Source: Proteles cristata cristata
Taxonomy: Eukaryota > Chordata > Mammalia > Carnivora > Hyaenidae
Direction of reading: 5' to 3'
Assembly (NCBI GenBank): GCA_017311185.1
Contig: JAESUZ010004128.1
Location: 930,001-994,000, forward strand
DNA length: 64,000 bases
The translations under genes and the position numbers were made by a program. The notes beneath the pieces are model-generated. The model did no database searches and had not been told where the DNA came from. It saw nothing but the letters and a program-made list of their open reading frames with translations. Every line of letters begins with the position of its first letter. Position 1 is the first letter of the stretch. Shown piece by piece: positions 47,493 through 59,107 of this stretch.

Positions 47493-48271
47493 TTCTTATT
47501 GAGCTTACTCAAATAATTATATTGCCATGAAAGGTAAGGAGACTGAAAAATAAATGAATTCTGTGGAAGGTGAGAATCCAGATATAAATTTAATTATTTA
47601 ATTTCAGTTTACCAAAGTAAGGTATACAAAATCATTATGGAATGCAGTTATATTAGAGTCATCCATAAGTGGTATGCAAGTAAATGTTTTAAGTATTTAC
47701 TACTTTTATTTGTAATTTATTTAACTGAAAGTTTACATAAGTAACTTTTAGTAGTGTCAGTTTTTAACAGCTGATCAGATATTCCTAAAACGTTAACCAC
47801 TGTTTTCAGTGCTCTACTCTATCGACCCTCTGATCAAATCATGTAACCTCTAGGACAATATCCTACCTGCGCATATGCACAAGCTTTATATAAACATGCT
47901 TGCAGTATTGTTTCTGGTAGCAGGAAATGAAAACACCCCAAGTTTATATTTGTGAAGGCCTGTTGCACGAACCCTGGTATATACCCAAACTGGAACGCTC
48001 TGAAGAAGGTGAACGATATTTAAAAGAAGAAAACTATGTATTGATATAGAAATGTCTTCTGTGTATACGTGTGTATGCTACATGAAAAACACATGGTGCA
48101 GGGAAATGAATATTTTTGCTGTAAAACTGTAGAGAAAGCCATTTATTTATATTTGCACAAAGCAATACAAAGAAAAAAAGAACACAAAGGAAACTCAGAA
48201 AGTAGCTTACTTGTATCAGTGGGGATAGAGTAGAGGAGACAGAAATAAGATGCACAGGAGCAAAACTTCTC
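47493..48271. other. Unclassified sequence
   Basis: No gene or repeat recognised. Confidence 0.45.
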
Positions 48272-48518
48272 AATACCCTTGTAAATAGGGGCACCTGAGT
48301 GGCTCAGTCAGTTAGGCGTCCGACTTCGGCTCAGGTCATGATGTCATGGTTCGTGGGTTCGAGCCCTGCATCGGGCTCTGTGCTGAGAGCTAGCTCAGAG
48401 CCTGGAGCCTGCTTCACATTCTGTGTCTCCCTCTCTCTCTGACCCTCCCCTGCTCACACTGTCTTTCTCTCTCTTTCAGAAATAAATAAAACATTAAAAA
48501 AAATACCCTTGTAAATAG
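48272..48518 (+). mobile_element. CAN-SINE with 17-bp TSD, intermediate subfamily
   Basis: Body about 48288-48501, with GCTGAGAGCTAGCTCAG. Flanks AATACCCTTGTAAATAG are perfect at 48272-48288 and 48502-48518. Confidence 0.95.
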
Positions 48519-48632
48519 TTTGGAATTTTCATTCATATTACCAAAGCAAGTAATAATCTTTTTAAAGTAATAAAGAGAAATCTTTGTCTACCTTAAACTA
48601 TAGATGATATTTTCTTTTTTTAAAAACGTTTA

Positions 48633-48853
48633 GGGGCCCTTGGGTGGGTTAGTAGGTTGAGAGCCCGACTTTCACTTTGTCATGATCTCGCGGTTCGTGG
48701 GTTCGAGCCCAGCGTCGGGCTCTGTGCTGACTGCCAGCTCAGAGCCTGGAGCCTATTTCGGAGTCTGTGTCTCCCTCTCTCTCTGACCCTCCCCTGCTCA
48801 CGCTGTCTCTCTCTCTCTCCTAGAAATAAATTTAAAAATATTGAAAAAAAAAC
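48633..48853 (+). mobile_element. Young-subfamily SINE, right-hand neighbour inverted
   Basis: Carries GACTGCCAGCTC and CTCCTAGAAATAAATT. The head is slightly altered (GGGGCCCTTGGGTGGGTTAG). It lies tail-to-tail with the minus SINE that follows, apparently inserted in its T-tail. Confidence 0.9.
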
Positions 48854-48871
48854 CACCTTTATTTATTTATT

Positions 48872-48873
48872 TT

Positions 48874-48926
<53 letters not shown>
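48872..48926. repeat. (GA)n microsatellite inside SINE
   Basis: Near-perfect GA units expanded from the SINE body. Confidence 0.93.
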
Positions 48927-48929
<3 letters not shown>

Positions 48930-49067
48930 CCCAAGGAGGCTCTGCACTGACAGCCTGGAGTCTGAGGCAGAGCTTGAACTCATGTGCTGTGAGATCTGAG
49001 CCGAAATCAAGAGCCAGATGATTAACGGACTGAGCCACCCACGCATTCCGATAAATGATATTTTCTT

Positions 49068-49535
49068 ACTATTTACCAACTAAACTTGATAAATCTTACT
49101 ATATTTTTAGTTGTATTACTTTCACATGTGTGATATAATCCTGTTCATGTCAATTACTTTTCTTCAAATAAACATCTTTGCAGTATCATTTATTCAGTGT
49201 CTTTCATTGACTTTGCTCTGAAAATGACCGGTTTTTCCTTCTACTTACTTTAGTTGTCTAAATATACTTCTTTGTTAGGGGAGTTTAACATACTAGCATT
49301 GATGCAATCTTTCAAAATAATTTCAAAGGTTACCATTTGTCTCTGTTTCACAAAATATACGAATTAGTTCTTGCACTATAGACAATGAGGCCACAGTTCA
49401 TATTTCAATGTTAAAGCAAATGCTTGCCATTCTTCTCACATTTTAATTTTACTCCCATGACTCATCTCTGCTTTCATTCAAACTAGAATTTTTGTGCATC
49501 CTGAGGAGGTGAAAAGATCACTGGGTGGAATTCAA
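49068..49535. other. Unclassified sequence
   Basis: No gene or repeat recognised. Confidence 0.45.
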
Positions 49536-49539
49536 AAGA

Positions 49540-49745
49540 AGGATTCTATTTCTGGTTCTTCCACTTAGTAAATGATCATGGTTATGTGGCTTAAACCCCT
49601 CAGAGCCTATGTTTTAATTATAAAATAGAGATAACGTTATTCTGCATAAAACACAAGGCAGTTATCACAATCAGATGAAATGTTATCATGTGAAGTACTT
49701 TTACAAAATCAAAGCCTTGTACATATTTATGACATAGTTACTGCC
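49540..49745 (+). mobile_element. MIR SINE remnant
   Basis: The order GGTTCTTCCACTTAGTAA, ATGTGGCTTAAACCCCTCAG, TATAAAATAGAGATAACG, then GATGAAATGTTATCATGTGAAG matches the MIR core and 3' region. Confidence 0.75.
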
Positions 49746-50956
49746 ATCAGTACAAAGAGATGCTTTGATATATTGCAAAGATTTTGAAATCACCAAACAA
49801 CAGTACCTTCGAAGTAAAACTAGGTTCGAATTTTGCAGTGTTGTTGAAAATTTTTATCGGTGAATTCTATTTTTATTTACTTTTATCTCTTTGCCCAAAG
49901 CAATATTTTATAGCACCTACTCCCTCTGCTGTTCGAATATTCTTGGTTTCACTTTCTGTTAAAATGGGGTCGAGGGGAGGGTGAAGAAGAAATCAGGGAT
50001 AAAAGCAAACAAAATTCACTGCTGTATCACCTGAAATATTATTGCAATTATCTCTTTCTTTCTTAGGGTAGATTATTCAAACACTCTGTATCCTTTTTTT
50101 TTTTTTTTTTTGTAGTTTGTAGAACGAGGCTTTAATCTTCTTTTTAAATATCACTCTTTGAGTGTAGTCTACAGCCTTTAAATTTAATGGCATATGCTGT
50201 AAAAATGCTAGAAAATGGAGATCTTTTTCTTAAAAGACAAAGGATTCAGTCAGAGATGGTATCGTTAGATGTCATGAGTTATTATGGCTTCTCCACTCAG
50301 GGATTTTGTTTCTAGACTCTGAGTGCTAACTGAATAATTGTAAAATGTATTGCAAAATATGTGACATTTTTCGCAAGCACTGCTTTCAGATACAAAGCTC
50401 ATTCTGAGTCTGAAGCCTTTGGAGTCATGAACTCTTAAATTCTGTTAAGCTCAGAGAGTTTATGGATCTTAATAAATGGACACACACTACCTAAGATTCA
50501 AAGGAAGCTACTAGCTTGTTTCTTCTATATTGATTAGCCTTTGAGTTCTATCACTTTGCTCATAATTTTGCTTTAAGAAGTATGTAAGAAAAAGGGAGAG
50601 AAAAATGCTATTGTAGGAGGAAAATCAAACATAACCACTGTCTCAAGTTAATGCTACCTTTCAAACACATGCTGAGATTTTATCAGCACCTTTTCTGCTC
50701 TCAAGCCCATCCATCCACTTTTGCTTCTTTATTGTGAAATGTAACATATAACCTGCCATTATTCTTAATTCATTCAGTCAATATATGTCTTGATAGATCC
50801 CAGATACTATATTGGGAATATGAGTACTAATATTATTATGAATATTTATTCAATCAAAATATTCCACTCTTTGCATATAGAACAGTGAGTTTGGTGAGGC
50901 TGAGTGATCCGATGAGAGGGGAGGAGGAGGATGGGGATTGTGTGTGTGGTATTCCC
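49746..50956. other. Unique sequence, no gene seen
   Basis: AT-rich. A T-run at 50095-50111 may be an old element tail. No coding exon recognised. Confidence 0.45.
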
Positions 50957-51240
50957 TGGCTACACTCCGGGGTGACTCTTCAGCTTCTCCTGCGTCATTC
51001 AAGGGGAAGGCAGAAAGTGGCTCTTCTGGGATCAAAGAGGTCCTCAGTTCCTGGGAAACCAGTTACCCCTCAAACTAGTTGGCGGTCAATTCCTCAATCG
51101 ACGGGCTTTTGTGAACCTACCCTGAATGTCCTTGCTTGCTGCGTTGTGCATCAATAGTTACGATTATCTCTAAATTAAAAACTCCTGACCTTGTTCTCCC
51201 GTAAAACTCATGTTTTTATGCATAAAGTGAAATCATAAGA
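50957..51240. repeat. Copy B of an unidentified about 285-bp repeat
   Basis: Direct, diverged copy of 47208-47492 (see that entry), starting TGGCTACACTCCGGGG and ending AAATCATAAGAT. The two copies are 3.7 kb apart. Confidence 0.75.
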
Positions 51241-52050
51241 TAAGTGTATGAACTCTGAGGAACACGAGAAATGTGCTCATGCTTTTAAAAGGGCTCTTCT
51301 CATTCAGCTCTCAGAAGTTTAAGATCTGAAGTGCCTTCAGCTATACTCCAGAGCAGCGTTTTTGAGGTAGAGAGAGGGGGCAGTCAAGGCAGAAGTGGAG
51401 AGACACCCTCCTCTTCTCGAGACCTATTTGGGGTGGATGGCATCAGAGAAGAAGAGATCGTTCGGGAGATACCTATGAAAAGGGTCCCTTTTTACTACGT
51501 ATCTTCTAAGCCAAATGGGGAGCATGCAAACATTGGGACGAGAGAATAATTCCCAGAACAGCAGACCTCATAACAATTAAGGTAAGGTGTTAATTGGGCT
51601 GTGCTGAGGATTGGCAACCGTATTGGTTTGCCAGAAAACACACCAACCAAAGGAAAAGAGAGAAAAGAATCCCTCAAGTTCTAACATGTTTCTGTAAAAA
51701 TTTTTAGGCAAAATTATATGGGATCTGATATCACTGGGAACCACATGGAAATTTTCTAATTTCTACAAATAATTCACATAGTGCCTAAGGCGCCGAGGGA
51801 CCATGTGGCTTTGACATGTGTGGCCCCGTGACCTGGCAGCATTTTGGATCAGCTGGCCATGTCTGTCCACAAGAGCTGGTGAGAACACCCTTTGGTCAAT
51901 CCCCAGTTGGGCCAGGACCTACAGGGTGTGGAGCTGGACTGTGTTTTAACCCCTGTGAAAACATATCCAATGTTGGTGATTAAAAGGGAGAGGAAACCTC
52001 TTGCTTGGAGTGCCTTTGTGTTGATGGTGTCTTGTGGCACTAATGCCTTC
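51241..52050. other. Unclassified sequence
   Basis: The open frame 51331-51549 (72 codons) is followed closely by AAG/GTAAGG, but I recognise no protein and see no other support. Confidence 0.45.
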
Positions 52051-52283
52051 GTTCATCCATTCTTGTTTTTTTAATGTTTTATTTATATTTGAGAGAGAGA
52101 GAGAGCAGGGGTGGGTCAAAAGGAGAGGGAGACACAGAATCTGAAGACAGGCTCCAGGCTCTGAGCTCTCAGCACAAAGCCCGTTGAAGGGCTTGAACCC
52201 ACAAACCATGAGATCATGACCTGAGCCAAAGTCTGATGCTTAACTGACTAAGCCACCCACGTGCCCCATGGTTCATCTATTCT
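52051..52283 (-). mobile_element. CAN-SINE with 13-bp TSD
   Basis: Body 52064-52270. Flanks GTTCATCCATTCT and GTTCATCTATTCT differ at one base. Confidence 0.92.
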
Positions 52284-52588
52284 GATACAACTCAAGGATG
52301 AGCTCTTTCCAAGAAAGTCAAGGGTGGACCAGACAGTATCTTTTTAGTTCAATTAGGACATGAGGGAAGATGGATCATCAAACACAAAAGTGTAATCTTT
52401 CAAAGTGAACTGAAAGAAAGTCACAACCAATTTCCTTCCCTAGGAGTGTAGGTCAAGTGTGACCAGGGTACCATATGAATTGCTTCTGCCCAGCTCCCTC
52501 CTGGCAGCAGGGTGAATTCTGCAAAGATCCTGCATGAATTGGGGAATGGGTCTCCTGCGAGTTATCTTAAACTTAGTAACTGAGAGAA
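52284..52588. other. Unclassified sequence
   Basis: Nothing recognised. Confidence 0.4.
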
Positions 52589-52712
52589 TTATTTTTTTTT
52601 ATTTTGTTTTAATTCCAGTTGGTTAACACACAGTGTCATGTTAGTTTCAAGTGTATGATAGAGTCAGTTAACACTTCCGTCCCTCACCCTGTGCTCATTA
52701 CAAGTGACGTCC
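52589..52712 (-). mobile_element. Short L1 3' UTR insertion
   Basis: T-run, then AATTCCAGTTGGTTAACACA and GTGTCATGTTAGTTTCAAGT: the complement of a carnivore L1 3' end of a different type from those at 15.7 and 40.4 kb. Confidence 0.8.
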
Positions 52713-53378
52713 TAATGAAAAGATATTTATAAGGTGCAGAAAGAGCTGAGGGAAACCAGAGGAAGATGGATTGAGCACTTCAGTGAGAGAAGCAGGAGGG
52801 AGGGAATTCTATCTTTTGGCCAAAGTGGATAAAAGAAGGAGGGATTGTTGCAGGTCTGAGAAGGTAGCCATATAGAAAGGGCTGCCAGGTAGGGGCTGTG
52901 CCCTTTAGCAGGGGACACAGGCTGACACAAGACACCAGTGGGAGATCCCTGGGACAGAAGTAGGATTTGACTCTCCACTCCCTCTCTGATCTCTTGCCCG
53001 GATACCTTCCATACTTGGACTTGACTAGTACTTTCCAGGCACAGAGCAGGGTGAGGAAGACAGAGAGTAGATGTATGGGGCAAACGGAGGGTATCCACAT
53101 AGTTCTGGGGAAACAGGATGGGTGGTATTTTCATGCGTCGGCGCTGGGTCCTTGACTCCTGACCATCAGATAAGATGACAGCCTGCGACCGTGTCCAATA
53201 CAGAGAGGGCAACCCTCCCCATGTGGTGTGTGCAGCTCTCCCACCCGGTGGCTGACCCACTAGGTGGGTCTTTTGCGAGATACAAAGTGAGGAATGGCCT
53301 TGGGCTGGGCAGAAGGCAGGTATGTTTCCCACGGGCCAGGCGACATTGTCCCCTTCTCAAAATTAAGATCTCCTTCAA
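52713..53378. other. Unclassified, long minus-strand open frame
   Basis: A 201-codon open frame (52727-53332, minus) is present, but its composition (P, S, L-rich, no domain) and lack of context do not support a gene. The region may be an old, unrecognised repeat. Confidence 0.4.
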
Positions 53379-53629
53379 CAGAGAACCCTAACGGGGGCGC
53401 CTGGGTGGCTTAGTCGGTTAAGCGTCCGACTTTCTCTTAGGTCATGATCTCGCGGTTCGTGGGTTCGAGCCCCGCGTCGGGCTCTGTGCTGACTGCCAGC
53501 TCAGAGCCTGGAGCCTGTTTCAGTCTGTGACTCCTCTCTCTCTGACCTCCCCTGCTCACTGCTGTCTCTCTCTCTCCTAGAAATATATAAAAAATTTTAA
53601 AAAAACCCACAAAAACCAGAGAACCCTAA
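53379..53629 (+). mobile_element. Young-subfamily felid SINE, 13-bp TSD
   Basis: Body 53394-53616 with GACTGCCAGCTC. Flanks CAGAGAACCCTAA perfect at 53379-53391 and 53617-53629. Confidence 0.95.
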
Positions 53630-53696
53630 TGTCCAGTGGCTCTTCAGACTCTCATTATGTTTTACTGTCTGTTCACTTCTGTTCTAATGCTCCGAC

Positions 53697-53990
53697 AGAA
53701 AGCGTAATTTAAAAAATTTTTTAATGTTTTATTTATTTCTGAGAGAGAGAGACAGCATGAGCAGGGGATAGCCAGAGAGAGAGGGAGACACAGAATCCGA
53801 AACAGGCTCCAGTCTCTGAGCTAGCTGTCAGCACAGAGCCTGACGTGTGGGGCTCGATGAGAGTTTCGATGTGGGGCTCGATGTGGGGCTTGATGCGGGG
53901 CTCGAACCCACGAACCGTGAGATCATGACCTGAGCCGAAGTCTGACGCTTAACCGACTGAACCACCCAGGCACCCCTAGAAAGTGCATTT
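53697..53990 (-). mobile_element. CAN-SINE with private internal tandem repeat
   Basis: Body about 53711-53977, longer than its relatives. Next to the B-box complement, units of the form CGATGTGGGGCT recur four times (about 53850-53904) where other copies have one. Intermediate subfamily (GAGCTAGCTGTCAGC). Imperfect flanks AGAAAGCGTAATTT and AGAAAGTGCATTT. Confidence 0.92.
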
Positions 53991-55500
53991 TTAATTACAG
54001 ATAATGCCAGGTCCCCGGTGACTTTTTCTTTGTCCGATATCTCATTTCACATTCTCTGTCGTGTGGACACTCCTCACCTCTCCTTGAGACTCTCTCTCCT
54101 CTAGGTTTTCCTGACTCTGTTTCTCTTTCTCCTCCTTCATTTATGCCCATTATCAGTCCTCTCTGTGGACCCTATTAAATGGTGTGGTTTCTCAACATCG
54201 TCTTATCTGCTTGACCACCTTGCCGCCCTCACCCTGGCACCCCATTCCCTCACTGGCTCTAACCACCCTTCGTCTCCCCAGTGCCGACTCTCTCCAGCGT
54301 TAGAGACTCCCCCTCTGCACCACATACACAAATGTCTCCCTGGTGCCTCAAACACAGCTTTGCACAATCCTGGCTCATTATATTCTCCCCCAAGCTTGCT
54401 GTGACTTCTCCTGTGTTTCCTATTTCCGTTAATGGTATCCTCCTCCACTTGGTCACCCAAGCATATGCCTAAAGTCATTCTAGGCTCTTCCTCCTCCCTG
54501 ACTTCTATATTCATTCAAACTACAAGGCTTGCCAATTTAATTTCCTAAATGGTCCTCAAAACTATCGTGTTCCCTATTTCCTCAGCAATTACCTTGCTTT
54601 AGGGTTGAATCCTCTCTCACCCAGACCATTACAATAGTTTTACTACTGCTTTCTCTCCAAACGCGCCCTCCTCAACTCCATCAGCCACCACCTCCACCTT
54701 GCAATCCACTTATAACCCCTCCATCTGCGCACTCTTCACTTATATCTCCCTCCATCTGTCACCCGGCTCTCACCTCTGCACCATCAGCGCTGCGGACATA
54801 GCAATCATGCCATGACGTGCCGGCTATTGCCTCGTGTTGCCCAAATCTCTCTCCCTCCCCAACCTATCACCTATCATGGCACTGGCACTGAATTTTCAAA
54901 TCGGTGGACTCAATTCAATCAAGTTGTTCAGTGTAAGAAATATCAGGTTTAAGCCTCAGCTCCAAGACCATGGGAAAGTCCTCATTTTACCCTCATTTAT
55001 ATAATATGTAGGTAAGCGTCACGCTCCAGTAACTTTTCGAGGTAACAGTACGCAAGGCTGATTCAATGAGGAGCTTCTCACATCCGCTCTTGTCTTTTCC
55101 AATAGTCTATGAATTAAAGTGAGGTTTTGAAAATCCCACGTCCAAGTGCACTGTTCTGCCGAGATTCTTCACATGTCTCATGCTGAAATGCAAAACCCTC
55201 ACCATATATTTGTTAGGGCTCCGTGTAATCTTGACCTTGATGGCCATTTTATCCGGGGCCACACTTCCTTTGGCCCCCGGCTCGGGTACCTTGGACTCTC
55301 CTTAGTTCCACAAACGTGCCCCGCTGCTGCTCATGCATGCCCTTTACATATGCTGTTCCCTGCCTGGAATGGTCCCTTTCTTCCTTTTCACTTGGAGAAC
55401 TTCCACACGGTCTTTAAGTGTCAGCTTCAATACTACTTGGTCCTGAGGGGCTTTCCTGATGCTCTTGTAGTAACTAAGGTTTCCTGACATCTGGGCAGAA
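53991..55500 (+). mobile_element. Long L2 LINE remnant
   Basis: Successive L2 blocks are recognisable in order: GCTTGCTGTGACTTCTCC, TTTCCGTTAATGGTATCCTC, CTTGGTCACCCAAGC, then after a gap CATATGCTGTTCCCTGCCTGG and TCTTTAAGTGTCAGCTTC, and GGGGCTTTCCTGATG near the 3' end. The part before about 54210 is uncertain, and 54930-55080 may be a nested MIR. Strongly diverged, not coding. Confidence 0.75.
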
Positions 55501-55639
55501 GGCCCCCGGAAACACGTGCAGGTTGTATGCCTACAAGAACTCATAGGATGCCTTCATGACAGAACATGAAGAGGACTTAAATCTTTATAGTGGCAATTTG
55601 CAGAAGGGTACTAATAAAGTGTCTTGAATAAGAGGAGTC

Positions 55640-55884
55640 TTTTTTTATTTTTTATTTTATTTTATTTAACTTTTTAAAAATGCTTTTATTCATTTTTTTT
55701 TTTTTGAGAGGGAGAGAAAGAGAGAAACAGAGCATGAGCAGAGAGAGAGGGAGACACAGAATGTGAAGCAGGCTCCAGGCACCAAGCTGTCAGCACAGAG
55801 CCCGACACGGGGCTCAAACCCACAAAACGTGAGAGCGTGACCTGAGCTGAAGTCAGACGCCCAACCGAGTCACCCAGGCGCCCC
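55640..55884 (-). mobile_element. CAN-SINE, left of a tandem pair
   Basis: T-rich tail (55640-55703), GA-rich body and a head ending ACCCAGGCGCCCC at 55884. Confidence 0.9.
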
Positions 55885-56097
55885 ATTTATTTTAATTGTT
55901 TAATGTTTATTTATTCTTGAGAAATAGAGGCAGAGTGCAAGTGGGGGAGGGATGGAAAAAGGAGACAGAATCTGAAGTAGGTTTCAGGCTCTGAGCTGTC
56001 AGCACAGAGCCCAACGTGGGGCTTGAACTCATGAACTGTGAGATCATGACCTGAGACGAAGTTGGACGCTTATCTGACTGAGCCACCCAGGTGCTCC
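55885..56097 (-). mobile_element. CAN-SINE, right of a tandem pair
   Basis: Directly abuts the previous SINE in the same orientation and ends GAGCCACCCAGGTGCTCC. It is more diverged than its partner, so the left SINE likely inserted at its tail. Confidence 0.9.
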
Positions 56098-57255
56098 TTT
56101 ATTGCTGCACAAACTTGCTGCCTTGGCTATTGGCTACCTTGTTTTATTAAACATGTTTCCTATAAAACACCTACCAGAGGTCACTGTACTTATTAATTTT
56201 TCATAAAATGAGAAAGAAACTTAGATTGTCTCACACTAGATTGCACAACCTGTTTGGGAAGGGATTGCCTTTGTCTTGATTATTGTCACCTGCCACTTGG
56301 GGACCTGTGGCCACATCCGATGAGTGAAGTGACTCGGAGCCTGCTGCATTCTGGCTCTTCATGGACTACACTGACCACACCCTTGTCTTATGCAAACGTA
56401 ACTGTTCCCTTCAGCTACACACTCATTGCAGGTTTGTGTCTGTTAGAGTCACAAAAAAGCCAGCTGATCACAGCTAACTGGTGGGGTGCCTGGTCTATAC
56501 AAGAGAAGCGCCAAAGCACCCATCACCCAAGACCCTTTGTAGCAATAAGCAACGAGCATCACTGAAAACACATCTCCAGCTTTAAAAGTGCTTTACGTGC
56601 AGTTATAAGGATAGTGTTTACATTGAGCAGAGTGGCAGGTAGGATACAGCGCTAGTAAGTTGAATAGTCTGTGCTGTGTATCAGTGCATAATCGTGTACA
56701 GCATTTTAGCAGTTTATTTTTTCCTCACTATTTTATAAGGGTTTCTCCAATATTATGATAAAATCTCATACTCCTGACAACCTGAGCACACACAAGCAGC
56801 CTTCCTTGCTGTATTCAGACACTGGCCGGTTTCCCCTGGCAACTGCAGCTGATTTAAGGTTTCTTAATGCCCTGTCCACTTTGGATTCACTTTATTTTGG
56901 CCAGCAGTTTGGTTGAAAAAAGGAAAAGAAAACATTAGTAGTACTCAAATGAAACAAAACTGCTTTTACCAAAATTAGTAATCCTTTGTCTTCAAAAGAC
57001 TGTCCCAACTACCAGAGTTTTCTTATTCATGATCAGAATGAGAACAACATTTTAGTTTAGAAGTCCCAGAATGAGTTCTGCTTTCATTTTAGAAGTATCC
57101 AGCAAATCTCTGGGTGTAGTCAGATACACTACGTATCTTTATGAGACGCACAGGATGATCGAAAGTTCAATTCACTGGAATTAATTGGACCACCTTGGAG
57201 ATGTCCTTAAAGTGCTTTACCTCTTTAAAGCTTCAGCTAAATCTTTTCAAGTAAT
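56098..57255. other. Unique sequence upstream of OPRK1
   Basis: No repeat or gene recognised; possible distal regulatory sequence. Confidence 0.45.
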
Positions 57256-57260
57256 CTCTC

Positions 57261-57290
<30 letters not shown>
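57256..57290. repeat. (TC)n then poly-T tract
   Basis: CTCTCTCTCT followed by about 20 T. Confidence 0.9.
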
Positions 57291-57291
<1 letters not shown>

Positions 57292-57589
57292 TCCTTGACA
57301 AATAACCCCTCCTATATATGTTTTGTCTTTTGGGAAAGAGTGGCCCCACATTTGTTCCCTTACATGAAATCATTCTGTGCAATCAGCGTATGACAAGGGC
57401 CAGAAACATCTCTTTGAGCCCAACTCAGTAATGTCACCAGCTGTGTGACCCCTCTGGGAGCTAACTACAACAGCAAAAGCTAACAAATGTGAGTGCAAGA
57501 GGAAGATAAGTATTGTATATACCCTTTCAAAACTATGTTGCACAGAGACGATTGTATATATCTTTAATGTATGAAGTCATAGATAAATA
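57291..57589. other. Unclassified sequence, perhaps a MIR trace
   Basis: CCAGCTGTGTGACCCCTCTG (57438-57457) resembles the MIR core; the rest is not recognisable. Confidence 0.35.
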
Positions 57590-57662
57590 GACATAGATAA
57601 GTAGACAGGTAGATAGATAGATGGATAGATGATAGATAGATAGATAGATAGATAGATGGATA
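57590..57662. repeat. (GATA)n microsatellite
   Basis: GATA units with interruptions (GATG, GTA). Confidence 0.95.
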
Positions 57663-59049
57663 ATTCTGCCTTTCTTGGCTAATTTTCCTTTAACATACCA
57701 TTTTTACTTTCTTTTGAGATGCTGCTTAATTTTCAAACAATACTTCTGGGTTGCTTTGGTAGCAGTTTGGGATCCCTCTGGCAGGAAGTGAGCTCCCAGA
57801 TGTCTGGAAATGACTGTCTGCCATCTTCCTAACAGAGAGGGACCTCAGACACACGGAAAGCCCACCGTTCTGATGTTTTGTGAAGGTGGATGTCATCTTC
57901 TAGTGAAGATCTGCAATCGAACCTAAAAACATATCAGATTTGATAATTTTCAAAACTCCTGTGGTGCCCAGGGTTGGAGAGATTCTGTTAGGCAAAAGAG
58001 AGCTTCCTTGTTCTTCTTGGCATCACACTCCTCAAAGGGCTATGTGTTCTGAGCTGTGGTCAAATCCCTGTTCAGGGGTCCCAATATCTTGAGCGAGGTT
58101 GGAGCTCTCTTCTGCGGTCCGCTGATGAATGGAATGGCTGTATCCACCATTGTGGTGCCCACATGTGGGCATGGATCTGAGCTGGGGGAAGCAGTGGAGG
58201 ATCTCCTTTATCTCCAGAAGTCAGTCAGCCTTGGATGAGGAATCTACTTCAGAAACTCAGGCGCCTTGGTCTCCTGGCATCCTGACTCCCATATCCAGCT
58301 GGGAAAGGGGAACATTTCCACTCCTCCCTCAGGACCTTCACTTCTTCCGGAGCTGAGCCTACCTTTGTCTTCCTTCCTTTTCCTCATTGTCCCTTGGGCC
58401 CCATTGCCCGAGAGCCTCTTCCACCCAGCAGAATCGGACTCACATCCTTGGGCCAGCAGCGTTATGCACAGAAGTGATGATGCCTGAATTTCCCTATGGG
58501 GGTTCAGGTCCTTGGGGGTTTCACAGAGAAGGCATCCTAGCGATGGAAGAGTAAGGAGAATGTGATGGTTGCAGAGATTCATAAGAGACAAGGAGACATC
58601 GTTTCTCAACTCCTGAACCAACACTGAGGCCTGTGTGAGCAGAGTGTTTCACTCCCCAGCAGGTAATGCCACACACACAGGTAACGGCTGTAAGGTGCAG
58701 TCGGGGTGTCCTCTCAGAGAAGACTAGAAGGGACAGAATGCACAGAAATAGTCTATTGATGCGTTTCAGACCATTACTAGTGTGCCATCTGGTCTCATGG
58801 GATTATCTTGCTACTATCCGAATGGGTCATTCAAATAAACAGAAGGACACTTTTTCTCCTCGCTTGAGAGACAACTTCCCGGGAACGATGCCCACAGGAG
58901 TTCTAGACAACTTGACGAATGATCCAGACGCATACTCGCACTGAGGGGCATAGCCTTCCTCGCTACTAAAGCTCAGTGGCACAGCGGCTCTGTCTTGGGG
59001 GCATCCAGGAGAGGCTGATTGAGTCTCTCAGGGAAGCTGGTGACCTGGG
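57663..59049. other. Unique sequence immediately upstream of the CpG island
   Basis: No repeats seen. Open frames (58056-58944) show no recognisable protein. Likely proximal upstream region of OPRK1; regulatory content cannot be assigned by eye. Confidence 0.5.
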
Positions 59050-59107
59050 TGAGCCTCCGGGGGAGGGGGTGGGGGGACGCGGCTGGGCCCCGCCCCCGGA
59101 GGGGGGA

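Larger units (their letters stand above)
48604..49067 (-). mobile_element. CAN-SINE (older), host of the tail-to-tail pair, 13-bp TSD
   Basis: Minus body about 48856-49054, with a long (GA)n run (48872-48926). ATGATATTTTCTT flanks the entire pair at 48604-48616 and 49055-49067, showing that this element came first. Confidence 0.88.

Noticed and set aside
49068..50956. Retroviral interior between the paired 285-bp copies
   Set aside because: I looked for gag/pol-like frames and a primer-binding site and found none; the spacer contains SINEs and a MIR.
51331..51549. Possible small exon followed by GTAAGG
   Set aside because: No acceptor, no recognisable protein and no neighbouring exon; the donor-like match is expected by chance.
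52727..53332. 201-codon minus-strand open frame
   Set aside because: Low-complexity P/S/L-rich translation with no motif or context. A protein search and cross-species conservation test would be needed to revive it.
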